This document shows, in pieces, positions 43,001 through 51,436 of a stretch of DNA of 64,000 bases. The translations under genes were made by a program, and so were the position numbers. The notes beneath the pieces were generated by a model. It had not been told where the DNA came from, did not search any database, and saw only the letters and a program-made list of their open reading frames with translations. Source of the DNA: M2408 sp040386975. GTDB taxonomy: Bacteria > Bacteroidota > Bacteroidia > Flavobacteriales_D > Crocinitomicaceae. The DNA is taken from contig JAZKEO010000008.1 of the NCBI GenBank assembly GCA_040386975.1, forward strand, positions 3,830 to 67,829, written 5' to 3'. Every line of letters begins with the position of its first letter. Positions within the stretch are counted from its first letter, which is position 1.

Positions 43001-45216
43001 CTGAATCTGCTTGTGATTCTTATACTTTGAATGGTCAAACGTACACTTCATCAGGAGTTTATACTCAAATTCTAATAAATAGTGTTGGTTGTGACAGTAC
43101 AATTACTTTAAATTTAACAATCAATCATCCAGCATCAGCAACTTTAACAGAGACTGGTTGTTTGAGTTATACTTTAAATGGTCAAACATATACAAGTGAC
43201 GGAACTTACATTCAAAATTTAACTACAGTAAGCGGTTGTGATAGTACTTTGACATTAAACTTAACAATTTCAAATTTTGCAACATCAACTTTAAATCAAA
43301 TTGCTTGTTCATCATTTTCTTTAAATGGTCAGGTTTATTCAACAAGTGGAGTTTACACGCAAACTTTGACAAGTTCTCAAGGTTGTGATAGTATCATCAC
43401 TTTAAATTTAACAGTTAATTATCCAAATTCAAGTACTTTAACTGAGGTTGCCTGTGATTCTTATGAGTTAAATGGTCAAACTTACACGCAATCAGGAACG
43501 TATATTCAAGATTTAACGACAATTAATGGTTGTGATAGCACAATTACTTTAAATTTAACGATCAATAATTCAAGTTCAAGTATTTTGACTGAAATAGCTT
43601 GTTCTTCATTTGAGTTAAATGGACAAGTTTACACAAGTTCTGGGGTTTATACACAAGTAATTCCGAATAATGCAGCTTGTGATAGTACAATTACTTTAAA
43701 CTTAACAATTAACCAAGTAAGTTCAAATACAATTACTGAAATAGCTTGTGGTTCGTTTACATTGAATAACGAAATTTTTACGCAATCAGGAACTTATACG
43801 CAAGTAATTCCGAATGTTTCTTCATGTGATAGTACAATTACTTTGAATTTAACAATCACCCCAAATTCAGCATTTTCATTCACAGAAATAGCTTGTGATT
43901 CTTACACTTGGAATTCTGAAACATATACTCAAACGGGAGTTTATGAACAAATTTTTGTAAACTCACTTGGATGCGATAGTATTGTTACTTTAAATTTAAC
44001 GATTAATAATTCTACGGCTTTAATTTTAAATGAAACAGCCTGTAATTCTTATATTTTAAACGGAGAAACATTTACAAGTTCTGGAACATATTTTCAAACT
44101 TTAACAAATTCAACTGGCTGTGATAGCACAATCACATTGAATTTGATTATTGGTCAACCGAGTTCAAGTACGCTTACTGAGATAGCTTGTGGTTCTTTCA
44201 TTTTAAACAACGAAGTTTATACACAATCTGGAACATTTACTCAAGTAATTCCAAATGTTGCTTCTTGTGATAGTACAATTACATTGAATTTAACGATTAC
44301 TCCAAATTCGACTTCCACATTCAGTGAAACAGCTTGTAATTCATACACTTGGAACAGTGAAACACATTCACAAACAGGGATTTATACGCAAACTTTTGCA
44401 AATTCACTTGGCTGTGATAGTATTGTTACTTTAAATTTAACTATCAATAATTCATCCGTTTTGAATTTAACTGAAATCGCTTGTGATTCTTATGAATTAA
44501 GTGGTCAAACTTATACAGTTTCTGGGAGTTACACTCAGATTTTAACAACTCAAAACGGTTGTGACAGTACAATTAATTTAAGTTTAACTATCAATAATTC
44601 ATCCATTTTGAATTTAACTGAAACCGCATGTGATTCTTATGAGTTAAATGGTGAAACTTATACAGTTTCTGGAAATTATATTCAGAATTTAACGACTGTA
44701 AACGGCTGTGATAGTACAATTAATTTAAGTTTAACAATTAATTCTGTTGACAATTCGATTTCACAAAACAATGAACTTTTAACTGCAAATCTTTCAAATG
44801 CAACTTATCAATGGATTGATTGTACAAATGGAAATGTAGCAATTGCTGGAGAGACAAATCAAAGTTTTACTGCAAGTTCAAATGGTGAATATTCAGTTCA
44901 AATAACCCAAAATTCATGTACAATAACTTCTGATTGTTTTACTGTTAGTACACTTAATTTGGAAAACATAAATCCTCAATTGAATTTCAGTTTTTATCCA
45001 AATCCAAGTTCAAACTACATTGTAGTAAATACAAATGAAAATAATTCGAAATTAATTATTATGGATATTTCTGGTAAAATTGTTTTAGCTGAAACACTTT
45101 TAAACAAAACTTCAACTTTAAATATAGAAAATCTTGCAGATGGAGTTTACCACTTACGTTTAGAAACTGAATCGAAAAATAGTGTAATTCAAAAATTAAT
45201 TATTACAAAGCACTAA
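40072..45216 (+). CDS. Giant repeat-rich T9SS type A surface protein
   Basis: A 1714-aa exported protein. Signal peptide 1-20 (NFAQ); residues about 20-265 a predicted beta-propeller-like sensor-like region (SDGNMWST, GEDGTIFAL, SDGNVYIL); about 267-920 a run of Ig-like modules each with a Cys-Ser/Ala start (VCAGSTTTLTASG, VCSGNTTILTGVG, ICEGNSTTLSV). Residues about 922-1560 are thirteen tandem repeats of 49 residues, each with ACDSYTLNGQTYTxSGxYTQ-like and GCDSTITLNLTI-like cores. The end is a T9SS type A sorting domain (FYPNPSSNYI, LADGVYHLRLE). Probably a surface adhesin or matrix protein. Repeat number can change by recombination. Divergent kinase/regulator may control it. Confidence 0.9.
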   Translation: MKKNLILFSFLLLTGLNFAQWTAFSNGNLREISCGSATELVGIAGTPTVSSLYKYNFISQSWVLYESAANTYYNKIAIASDGNMWSTGTISGGGFTRKHRPGNSPITQASSISHIDIQNVSRAVGVIGTGTNNVLENDGSSVFTTFSGFPNSAYRISIGEDGTIFALVNPTLMANNVFKYDGTSWINIPGNLYEIAVGDANKVAGLDGSGTRYYLKENQWVADLGAPFNTQRITVSSDGNVYILTNDATTNIFHNTWDAFACKPAQATITSPSSSYSICPSTSTTLTVSSEAQSVEWYQAGLLVGTGLSFTTPVLTTTTTYEIRTISNGCTNTKNITVTVNGTPTLTHTTPAANLEVCAGSTTTLTASGQNLRWYDSETAVNYIGFNGTFVTPNLTENTSFWVQASLGGCMTQRTQIDVTVLQTPPNPVNISNLGTVCPGPVALTVQSDYDVEWFATNASPTVLGTGLSYTIPNAVNGSIAYAQAVNGNCRSARLGIGISAYSGESNFTNPLNTTSADSLVVCNGGTTTLSATGQGIMQWSDAFSGGTILGTGNTFNTSAITQNTNIYYYALDGNCRSNIQYVTISTTSSTNTTPSENLSVCSGNTTILTGVGTNSPVSWFEEATSTSPLFTGNSFTTSSLENNTTFYLGHNHASCISERIPVAVSVTSTPAVPTINTSLSQQNVCVGNGAQITMNNTGTLSWFTTETGGSSISSANPLVIGTIGTPTTLTYYAQVNNGACFSDRTTVNITAQMNPQAPTNSTTAQNLTICEGNSTTLSVLNNNTLVWFDAHTGGNQLSTGATFTTPILNANQSFYVESQVLPAGCISPTRTTINVQVSEIPDAPINALGQNNVCSGNSITLEATATGNISWYYDLSLPFTVGTGSSFTTPVLSSNRSYFAGTENNGCYSSKTEFLINVNPVYQTTINEIACESYNFNGNNLTTSGTYSETFTTTAGCDSIVNLELTILNPTTSSLTESACDSYTLNGQTYTSSGVYTQILINSVGCDSTITLNLTINHPASATLTETGCLSYTLNGQTYTSDGTYIQNLTTVSGCDSTLTLNLTISNFATSTLNQIACSSFSLNGQVYSTSGVYTQTLTSSQGCDSIITLNLTVNYPNSSTLTEVACDSYELNGQTYTQSGTYIQDLTTINGCDSTITLNLTINNSSSSILTEIACSSFELNGQVYTSSGVYTQVIPNNAACDSTITLNLTINQVSSNTITEIACGSFTLNNEIFTQSGTYTQVIPNVSSCDSTITLNLTITPNSAFSFTEIACDSYTWNSETYTQTGVYEQIFVNSLGCDSIVTLNLTINNSTALILNETACNSYILNGETFTSSGTYFQTLTNSTGCDSTITLNLIIGQPSSSTLTEIACGSFILNNEVYTQSGTFTQVIPNVASCDSTITLNLTITPNSTSTFSETACNSYTWNSETHSQTGIYTQTFANSLGCDSIVTLNLTINNSSVLNLTEIACDSYELSGQTYTVSGSYTQILTTQNGCDSTINLSLTINNSSILNLTETACDSYELNGETYTVSGNYIQNLTTVNGCDSTINLSLTINSVDNSISQNNELLTANLSNATYQWIDCTNGNVAIAGETNQSFTASSNGEYSVQITQNSCTITSDCFTVSTLNLENINPQLNFSFYPNPSSNYIVVNTNENNSKLIIMDISGKIVLAETLLNKTSTLNIENLADGVYHLRLETESKNSVIQKLIITKH
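42838..44750 (+). repeat. Thirteen 147-bp tandem coding repeats
   Basis: Thirteen CDS(T/I) cores are spaced 49 residues (147 bp) apart within the giant protein. Units are similar, not identical; some pairs (for example the 7th and 10th, and the 8th and 11th) are closest, suggesting duplication of a three-unit block. Confidence 0.85.
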
Positions 45217-45259
45217 AAATGTGTAATTTAGAATAGTAATTTAAGTATTATTCTGATGG

Positions 45260-45294
45260 AAAGCTGTTCTTTAATTAGGACAGCTTTTTTTTAT
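45260..45294 (+). terminator. Rho-independent terminator
   Basis: AAAGCTGTTC (45260-45269) pairs with GGACAGCTTT (45278-45287) with a bulge, followed by a T run. Ends the giant protein gene; dtd on the other strand stops 1 nt beyond it. Confidence 0.85.
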
Positions 45295-45295
45295 T

Positions 45296-45742
45296 TTAAT
45301 ATTTCGATTCCAACATAATCGTAACTGGTCCATCATTTATTAAACCCACTTTCATATCGGCTCCAAAAACTCCAGCTTTTACAATCAAATTTGAACTGAT
45401 TTTTAAATTCTCCAAAAAATATTCATACAAAGGAATTGCTATTTCAGGTTTTGCTGCAGATATAAAACTCGGTCGATTTCCTTTTTTTGTATTTGCATAC
45501 AGTGTGAATTGACTTATAACTAAAAATTCACCTTTAATATCTTGAATTGACAAGTTCATTTTCCCTTCTTCATCTCCAAAAATTCGCATGTTTGAAATTT
45601 TCTGAATCAAATAATCAGCGTCTTTTTTTTCGTCACTTTCTTCAATTCCTAAAAGAATCAACAAACCTTTTTCAATTTTATTGTGAATTTCGTTTTCAAT
45701 TACGACTGAAGCTTCTGAAACACGTTGCAAAACAATTCTCAT
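45296..45742 (-). CDS. dtd: D-aminoacyl-tRNA deacylase
   Basis: A 148-aa enzyme that removes D-amino acids from tRNA and so protects translation. Seen: MRIVLQRVSEASV start, SQFTLYANTKKGNRPSF with catalytic region, and the C-terminal NDGPVTIMLES (GP motif). Length typical. Follows rsgA by 12 nt, same strand. Confidence 0.94.
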   Translation of the reverse strand: MRIVLQRVSEASVVIENEIHNKIEKGLLILLGIEESDEKKDADYLIQKISNMRIFGDEEGKMNLSIQDIKGEFLVISQFTLYANTKKGNRPSFISAAKPEIAIPLYEYFLENLKISSNLIVKAGVFGADMKVGLINDGPVTIMLESKY

Positions 45743-45754
45743 ACCTTTTGAAAA

Positions 45755-46696
45755 TTAAATTTCTTTTCTTCTGTGAACATCATTTTCATCTTCCGTCATT
45801 AATTGAACGTAGGTATTGAAACGACTTTCGGCAATTTCACCATTTTCTACAGCATCTTTAACAGCACATTTTGGCTCGTTTAAATGTTGACAATTATGGT
45901 ATTTGCACTTCCCAATCAATTCACGCATTTCTGGAAAATAATGTGAAATCACTTCTTTATCTAAATCTACAATTCCAAAAGCACGAATACCAGGAGTGTC
46001 AATGATGTAGGCGTTAAAATCCAATTTGTGCATTTCAGCAAAAGTTGTTGTATGTTGTCCTTGTTGATGGGCCAAGGAAATTGTATTCGTTTTAATTGCG
46101 AATGTTGGATCTAATGAATTAATTAAAGTACTCTTTCCTACTCCACTGTGGCCAGAAATCATAACTTGTTTTCCTGCTATCTCATCTCTCAAAAAAAGTA
46201 CATCAGCTGGTTTTTCTCCTGAAATTTTATAACAAGGATAACCAACTGCTTCATAAATTTTGATTATTTCATCAATTTCAGCTAATTCTTTTTCAGAATA
46301 TTGGTCAATTTTATTAAAAAGTAGTGTTGTTGGAATACGAAATGATTCTGCAGCAACCAAAAAACGATCAATAAAAGCTAAATGCGTTTGGGGAGATTTT
46401 AAAGTCACAAGTAAATATGTCTGATCGATATTCGCAGCCAAAATTTGCATTTGTTTGCTCAAATTCGTTGATTTTCGAACGATGTAATTTTTTCGTTCTT
46501 GGTAATCATTAATAACATATTTCCCTTCTTCGTCTGCTTTATCATTGATGAAAACCTCATCTCCAACGGCAATTGGATTTGTCGTACGCAATTTCTCAAG
46601 TCTAATTTTCCCACGAATACGACATTCAATTATTGAATTGTCAGGCAACTCAACGATGTACCATTTCCCTGTAGATTTTAAAACTTTTCCTTGCAT
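45755..46696 (-). CDS. rsgA: Ribosome small-subunit-dependent GTPase A
   Basis: A 313-aa circularly permuted GTPase for late 30S maturation. N-terminal OB domain (KSTGKWYIVELPDNS), permuted G motifs (G4 in LLFNKIDQ, then G1 GHSGVGKST, G3 IDTPGIRAF), and the C-terminal zinc finger CKYHNCQHLNEPKC. Operon with dtd; a terminator separates it from the upstream TerB-like gene. Confidence 0.94.
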   Translation of the reverse strand: MQGKVLKSTGKWYIVELPDNSIIECRIRGKIRLEKLRTTNPIAVGDEVFINDKADEEGKYVINDYQERKNYIVRKSTNLSKQMQILAANIDQTYLLVTLKSPQTHLAFIDRFLVAAESFRIPTTLLFNKIDQYSEKELAEIDEIIKIYEAVGYPCYKISGEKPADVLFLRDEIAGKQVMISGHSGVGKSTLINSLDPTFAIKTNTISLAHQQGQHTTTFAEMHKLDFNAYIIDTPGIRAFGIVDLDKEVISHYFPEMRELIGKCKYHNCQHLNEPKCAVKDAVENGEIAESRFNTYVQLMTEDENDVHRRKEI

Positions 46697-46716
46697 TTAT
46701 ATTGTCAATAAACTAA

Positions 46717-46741
46717 AAATCCACCTCAGAGAAGTGGATTT
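46717..46741 (-). terminator. Hairpin terminator of the TerB-like gene
   Basis: AAATCCAC (46717-46724) pairs perfectly with GTGGATTT (46734-46741), with A and T tracts on both sides. Lies between the TerB-like gene and rsgA on the minus strand. Confidence 0.8.
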
Positions 46742-46756
46742 TTGGTTTTAATTTTT

Positions 46757-47179
46757 TTATAGGATTACTTCAAGAATTTCATCTCTAGTCAAACCAGAAT
46801 TGATCTTATCAATAATAACTTTTGTTTTTGTTTCAATTGTTTCTTCCGAAAAACCAAGAGAAACACCAAGTTTTTTAACTAAAGCTAATTCTTCGTGACT
46901 CATAATTCCATCAATCATAGCCATTTGAACCAATTGAACAAAACGTTCGTATCTTTCTTCTCTCGAATAAGGAGGAATCGCTTGATATGTATCTTGATTA
47001 TCAAGAATTTCTTTCACTTGTTCGTCTGTCAAAGATAATTTTTGAGCTATTCTATTCAATAATTTTTTTTCAGTTTCTAAAATTTTACCGTCATAACGAG
47101 CAATTAAAATTAAATTTCTAAAATGTCCTTTTTGACTTGTTTGTTCACCAGTTTCAAATAGTTGTGCTAATGTTCCCAT
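46757..47179 (-). CDS. TerB-like all-helical protein
   Basis: A 140-aa cytoplasmic protein made of helices. Paired repeats of the TerB type are visible: LILIARYDGKILETEKKLLNRI and LVQMAMIDGIMSHEELALVKKL (acidic IDG/YDG turn before a helix with E). TerB-like domains bind metal ions and occur in stress-response proteins; a link to tellurite is not implied here. Its own promoter box lies 22 nt upstream. Confidence 0.8.
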   Translation of the reverse strand: MGTLAQLFETGEQTSQKGHFRNLILIARYDGKILETEKKLLNRIAQKLSLTDEQVKEILDNQDTYQAIPPYSREERYERFVQLVQMAMIDGIMSHEELALVKKLGVSLGFSEETIETKTKVIIDKINSGLTRDEILEVIL

Positions 47180-47201
47180 CTTATAATTTTACTTTTTTAG
47201 A

Positions 47202-47209
47202 CAAAAATA
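47202..47209 (-). promoter_or_regulatory. -7 box TATTTTTG before the TerB-like gene
   Basis: Minus-strand TAnnTTTG match, 22 nt before the ATG at 47179. Confidence 0.5.
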
Positions 47210-47329
47210 CACAATTTATTTCAAATTTAATTTGAATTCATCCCCAACCTTTCATCATTTATCACGTTAAGAATTCAAGTTTAAAACTGTTTAGCGTTAA
47301 AATTATTAAGTTTAGTGTTAACAAATTAT

Positions 47330-47337
47330 TATTTTTG
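47330..47337 (+). promoter_or_regulatory. -7 box TATTTTTG for 47362
   Basis: TAnnTTTG match 24 nt before the ATG at 47362, and overlapping the GTG-type longer frame start, which argues for the later ATG. Confidence 0.5.
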
Positions 47338-47361
47338 TGCCCAAATTCATTTAACAACTCA

Positions 47362-47688
47362 ATGAGAAAACTACTTTTATTAATGTTTTTCTTTACTTAT
47401 TCTTTTACTTTTTCTCAAACTACAGAAATAGTAAAAAGAAAGGTTCAACGTTTTGAAAATACACAAAAAGACTTAGTTAAAATAAGCTCTATAGATCAAA
47501 ATGATTCTATTTTTGATTTCATTTCAATAAAAAAAGTAGAATTAGCTCCAAATTGCCCTATAAATCCAAGTAAACTTAGAAATGAAGATAACAGAGCATT
47601 ACTCATTGAAAATTGGTATTTGAATTACCCTACTGAATATAAAAATTACGTTGAATTTTTAGAGAAATACATTCGATCAAATCATTAA
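47362..47688 (+). CDS. Small secreted protein, unknown
   Basis: A 108-aa protein: signal peptide (MRKLLLLMFFF..., ending FTFSQ) then a mature part with KRKVQRFENTQKDLVKISS and a helical C-terminus (WYLNYPTEYKNYVEFLEKY). No known domain. I start at 47362; a longer frame from 47335 begins at the promoter. The CHU_C protein gene follows after 3 nt, so they are cotranscribed and may act together. Confidence 0.72.
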   Translation: MRKLLLLMFFFTYSFTFSQTTEIVKRKVQRFENTQKDLVKISSIDQNDSIFDFISIKKVELAPNCPINPSKLRNEDNRALLIENWYLNYPTEYKNYVEFLEKYIRSNH

Positions 47689-47691
47689 ATT

Positions 47692-50172
47692 ATGAAAAAT
47701 TTATTTCTCTTTGTATTTTTCTTTACGTTTATAAACTTAAGTTTTAGTCAAGGCTGTAATTCAGATGTTTCTGTCTGTACTTCAGGAGAAGCTGGACCTT
47801 TTATTTTTGATCAAAACACGTTCGGACCACCAGCCGACTTTGCCGATCCGCAAGAATGTTCGACAGGTAGTTTTGGAAATGATGCAGGTTTTGGCTTTAT
47901 TCTTCTTCAAATAACAGAATCTGGGGCTTTAAATTTATTAATTGATGGCAATAGTAATTCTGGATATGTTGATGTAATTGTTTATAATATTCCAAACGGT
48001 ATAAATCCATGTGATGCCGTTTTAGATCAAAACAATGAAATTGCATGTAACTACGCAACAGATCAGGTTGGTTGTACACAATTTGGGAATGACTTTCCTT
48101 GTTTTTCATCAATTGAAGCTCCAATGGTTACTGCGGGACAAACCATAATGGTTATTGCACATGATTATTCAACTGAAAATACAAGCTTCACCCTTGAGCT
48201 TGGTCCTAGTGGTGCTCAAACTGGAGGGCCAGATGGAACAATTGAGCCAATAACAACTAATGTATGCTTGGACGCAGTTCCTTTTCAACTTATTGCTGAA
48301 AATATGGGTGGATCTTGGACAGGAAATGGTGTAAGCAACTCAGGAATGTTCAATCCGCAAAATGCAGGAGTCGGCACACACACAATCGATTATGAAATTG
48401 GTATAGCTCCCTGTAATGCTTCTGCCACAACAACAATTACTGTTGCTGATTGTTCCGTTCCTTCATGCACTGTTACAGCTTCAAACAACACACCAATTTG
48501 TTTAGGGCAAACTTTTGACTTACTTGCAAATACCGTTCCGAATGCTTTATCTTACACTTGGTCAGGAAATGGCTTTACATCTTCTCAGCAAAATCCTAGT
48601 GGAATTATAGCTCCAACAACACTTGGAACATTTGACTATACAGTTTTGGTAACAGTTCTTGGAGCTACTTGCCAATCTACAACAACGATAACAGTAAATA
48701 GTTTACCAGACGCAACAATAAATCCTGTTTCTAATCAAATTTGTCATGATGCTCCAGCTTTTCAATTACTGTCAAATGACAATACTGGAATTTGGTCTGG
48801 AAATGGAACAAATAGTGCAGGATTGTTTACTCCATTAAATGCAGGAATTGGACTTCATACCATTACGTATACAGTTGGTTCTGGCTCTTGCATGAGCACA
48901 CAAACAAGCTTAATTAATGTTGTTGATTGCAACATTCCACCTTGTACAATTACAGCTTCTACTTCTACTATTTGTGAAGGACAATCATTCAATTTATTTG
49001 CATCAACGGTTAGTGGTGCTTTGAATTATACTTGGACTGGTAATGGATTTTCATCAAGCTTGCAAAATCCAAGTAATATTTCCATACCTCTAGCTGCAGG
49101 TAATTATAACTTTATTGTTACAGCAAATACAGCTTTAACAACTTGCTTTTCGAGTGTTAATCTTGTCGTGAATCCTTTACCTCAAGTTTTTGCAGGAAAT
49201 GACACCTTGATTTGTCAAGGAAAATCAATCACACTAAAAGCTTCTGGAGCATCGAATTACACTTGGAATAATGGCGTTTTAAATAATGTTAGTTTTTCTC
49301 CATCAAACTCTAAAATTTACACTGTAATAGGAACCGATGCGAACTCTTGTTCCTCGCAAGACATAATAAATGTGGGGATTATACCATTAACACCTATAAC
49401 TTTTATTGAGGATACACTTTCTGGCTGTTCACCTTTAAATGTAAATTTTACTAATACGACTTTAGGCGCAACAAATTCTGAATGGACATTTAATGGTCAA
49501 AATCCAATGTTTGGTGAGGATATTACAAAAGAATTTGCTGGAATTTCAGGATGTTTTAACGTCAGACTTACGACTACTGTTAACGGTTGTCAAAATTCAC
49601 TTACTAAAAATGAATTAATTTGTGTCAACCTCAACCCAATTGCTTCTTTTTATATTGTTGAAAATCAAATCAATGATTTTGAATCAAACTTACTATTTTA
49701 CAATCATTCACAATTTGGGACAAGTTTCACTTGGGATTTTGGTGATGGTAGTGAAGATTCAGGAAGTTTTGAAACATCACACGACTATTTGATGAATGAT
49801 TCAAACGAATACATCATTACCTTGATTGCAAAAACAGAATTGGGTTGTGCTGATACTGTCTATCAGAAATTCCAGTTTATAGAAAAAGTAAGTTATTTTA
49901 TTCCAAATACCTTTACTCCAAATGGTGATAAACATAATTCAATTTTTATCCCAGTCTTTTCTTCCACTTTGGACGAAACCAAATTTTCAATGGAAATATA
50001 CAACCGATGGGGAGAACTTATTTTCGAATCCCTCAATTCAGAAATCGGTTGGGACGGTACATATGGAAGTAAAATCGTTGACACTGGCTTCTACCATTGG
50101 AAAATTGAATTCAGTTCACAAGAAGATCCTGAAAAACGAATTTTAAATGGAACGGTTTTTTTGAATCACTAA
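47692..50172 (+). CDS. Gliding motility-associated C-terminal (T9SS type B) surface protein
   Basis: An 826-aa exported protein. Signal peptide ends LSFSQ. Residues 20-180 hold a Cys-rich N-terminal domain; about 185-500 alternating Ig-like modules, with duplicated WSGNG-TNSAGLF blocks (SWTGNGVSNSGMF and IWSGNGTNSAGLF); a PKD domain with FTWDFGDGSEDSG at about 680; and a CHU_C/type B sorting domain (FIPNTFTPNGDKHN, EIYNRWGELIFES, GWDGTYGSKIV, DTGFYHWKIEF). T9SS type B signals secrete or tether to the surface. Adhesion or motility role is inference. Confidence 0.9.
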   Translation: MKNLFLFVFFFTFINLSFSQGCNSDVSVCTSGEAGPFIFDQNTFGPPADFADPQECSTGSFGNDAGFGFILLQITESGALNLLIDGNSNSGYVDVIVYNIPNGINPCDAVLDQNNEIACNYATDQVGCTQFGNDFPCFSSIEAPMVTAGQTIMVIAHDYSTENTSFTLELGPSGAQTGGPDGTIEPITTNVCLDAVPFQLIAENMGGSWTGNGVSNSGMFNPQNAGVGTHTIDYEIGIAPCNASATTTITVADCSVPSCTVTASNNTPICLGQTFDLLANTVPNALSYTWSGNGFTSSQQNPSGIIAPTTLGTFDYTVLVTVLGATCQSTTTITVNSLPDATINPVSNQICHDAPAFQLLSNDNTGIWSGNGTNSAGLFTPLNAGIGLHTITYTVGSGSCMSTQTSLINVVDCNIPPCTITASTSTICEGQSFNLFASTVSGALNYTWTGNGFSSSLQNPSNISIPLAAGNYNFIVTANTALTTCFSSVNLVVNPLPQVFAGNDTLICQGKSITLKASGASNYTWNNGVLNNVSFSPSNSKIYTVIGTDANSCSSQDIINVGIIPLTPITFIEDTLSGCSPLNVNFTNTTLGATNSEWTFNGQNPMFGEDITKEFAGISGCFNVRLTTTVNGCQNSLTKNELICVNLNPIASFYIVENQINDFESNLLFYNHSQFGTSFTWDFGDGSEDSGSFETSHDYLMNDSNEYIITLIAKTELGCADTVYQKFQFIEKVSYFIPNTFTPNGDKHNSIFIPVFSSTLDETKFSMEIYNRWGELIFESLNSEIGWDGTYGSKIVDTGFYHWKIEFSSQEDPEKRILNGTVFLNH

Positions 50173-50185
50173 TTTCAAACTAAAA

Positions 50186-50761
50186 TTACTTTTCCAAATT
50201 TGTTTCAATATAATCTATTAAAGAATGAATCACTTTAATATGAATTTCTTGAGCTCTATCGGCAAATTCTGAATGTGGCGCTCTGATTTCAACATCACAT
50301 AAATTTGCAATTTCACCACCATCTTTTCCTGTTAATGCAACAACCATCATTCCTGCCTTTTTAGCTGTATGAATAGCATTAATTACGTTTTTCGAATTAC
50401 CAGAGGTTGAAATCGCTAACAGAACATCTCCATCTTGCCCAAAAGCCTCTAAAAATCGTGAAAAAATAAATTCATATCCATAATCGTTTGATACGCACGA
50501 AATATGACTAGAATCTGAGATAGATATAGCAGGAATCGCTTTTCTATTTCCTCTATAACGTCCAGTTAATTCTTCAGCAAAATGCATTGAGTCGCACATA
50601 GAGCCACCATTCCCACAGCTGTAGATTTTACCTTTGTTTTTCAATGAGTTAACAAAGATTTTTCCAGCATCTTCAATGTTTGCGAAATTATCTGAAGTGT
50701 TAAATTTTTGCAAAATTTCTAAAGCTTGTAAAAAATGGTCTGCTATTTGATTTGACGACAT
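50186..50761 (-). CDS. gmhA: SIS-domain sugar isomerase (GmhA/DiaA-like)
   Basis: A 191-aa SIS-domain protein. Seen: KIYSCGNGGSMCDSMHFAEELTGRY, SNDYGYEFIFSRFLEAFGQDGDVLLAISTSGNSKNV, and a C-terminal histidine/Asp region (AQEIHIKVIHSLIDYIE). Length and pattern match D-sedoheptulose-7-phosphate isomerase, the first step of heptose synthesis; a DiaA-like role in replication is possible. I use the ATG at 50761, 15 nt after a -7 box; the longer frame to 50821 is unlikely. No other heptose gene is nearby. Confidence 0.82.
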   Translation of the reverse strand: MSSNQIADHFLQALEILQKFNTSDNFANIEDAGKIFVNSLKNKGKIYSCGNGGSMCDSMHFAEELTGRYRGNRKAIPAISISDSSHISCVSNDYGYEFIFSRFLEAFGQDGDVLLAISTSGNSKNVINAIHTAKKAGMMVVALTGKDGGEIANLCDVEIRAPHSEFADRAQEIHIKVIHSLIDYIETNLEK

Positions 50762-50776
50762 AGAATTGTTTTTTGT

Positions 50777-50784
50777 CAAAATTA
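50777..50784 (-). promoter_or_regulatory. -7 box TAATTTTG for gmhA-like gene
   Basis: Minus-strand TAnnTTTG match, 15 nt before the ATG at 50761. Confidence 0.55.
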
Positions 50785-50827
50785 ATTTTTTTTCACAAAA
50801 GAAGAACATTAATTTAAACAAACTTAG

Positions 50828-50835
50828 TATATTTG
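50828..50835 (+). promoter_or_regulatory. -7 box TATATTTG
   Basis: TAnnTTTG match, 31 nt before the ATG at 50867; divergent from the gmhA promoter. Confidence 0.5.
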
Positions 50836-50866
50836 AAACCGAGGAAACTCATAAAACCAAACAAAA

Positions 50867-51292
50867 ATGAAAAAATATTTACTTTTAAGTCTTACAATCC
50901 TTGCCTTTTTAGGAGCTAATGCTCAAGAAGAAGATTGTTTTAAAAAATTAGAAACTGCATTTACAAAAAGAGGTTCTTATACGATTGCTGATGATATGCA
51001 CAGAAATGTAATCATTAGTTTTTTTGATGCAAATGGCTCTAATTGTGTTTCTGGAAAAGCGAGAGTAGAAAACGGATTGATTATCTCAATTTTAATAAAA
51101 TACGACGATGATACTTATGAACCTTTAGAAAGCAAATTTTACAATGTAAAAAAAGCACCACCAGCAATCGCTAACGGTATTTCTGAAATGATTTTAACTT
51201 CTACAGGAGAAAAATTTAGAGTAGTTTTTATCGACAATTTAAAACCTAAGGCTAAAAATCCTAAAACAGTTAAATTACCAGACGATTTATAA
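50867..51292 (+). CDS. Secreted protein, unknown
   Basis: A 141-aa protein. Signal peptide ends GANAQ (residue 19). The mature part has two cysteines (EEDCFKKLE and GSNCVSG), beta strands (NVIISFFDANG, LIISILIKYDDD) and a basic tail (KPKAKNPKTVK). Family not recognised; no T9SS or lipobox. Followed by a strong terminator. Confidence 0.72.
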   Translation: MKKYLLLSLTILAFLGANAQEEDCFKKLETAFTKRGSYTIADDMHRNVIISFFDANGSNCVSGKARVENGLIISILIKYDDDTYEPLESKFYNVKKAPPAIANGISEMILTSTGEKFRVVFIDNLKPKAKNPKTVKLPDDL

Positions 51293-51314
51293 AATTCAAT
51301 TTATATAATTTAAG

Positions 51315-51346
51315 AAAGACCGTTCATTTTTGTTCGGTCTTTTTTG
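51315..51346 (+). terminator. Rho-independent terminator
   Basis: AAAGACCG (51315-51322) pairs with CGGTCTTT (51335-51342), followed by TTTT. Confidence 0.88.
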
Positions 51347-51413
51347 CTTTAAATTGTGAATAACCTTGTTGATTAAAAAAAAGATTTTTTACGCCTAAAT
51401 CGATGATTATAGT

Positions 51414-51421
51414 TAATTTTG
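51414..51421 (+). promoter_or_regulatory. -7 box TAATTTTG for fur
   Basis: TAnnTTTG match, 15 nt before the ATG at 51437. Confidence 0.55.
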
Positions 51422-51436
51422 TTTTTTCCGAGATAA

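Noticed and set aside
42838..44750. Possible CRISPR-like or satellite array because of regular spacing
   Set aside because: Spacing is 147 bp, in one open frame, with each unit translating to the same protein pattern; no short identical repeats with unique spacers.
46757..47179. Tellurite resistance gene
   Set aside because: A TerB-like fold alone, without terC/D/E/Z partners, does not support resistance.
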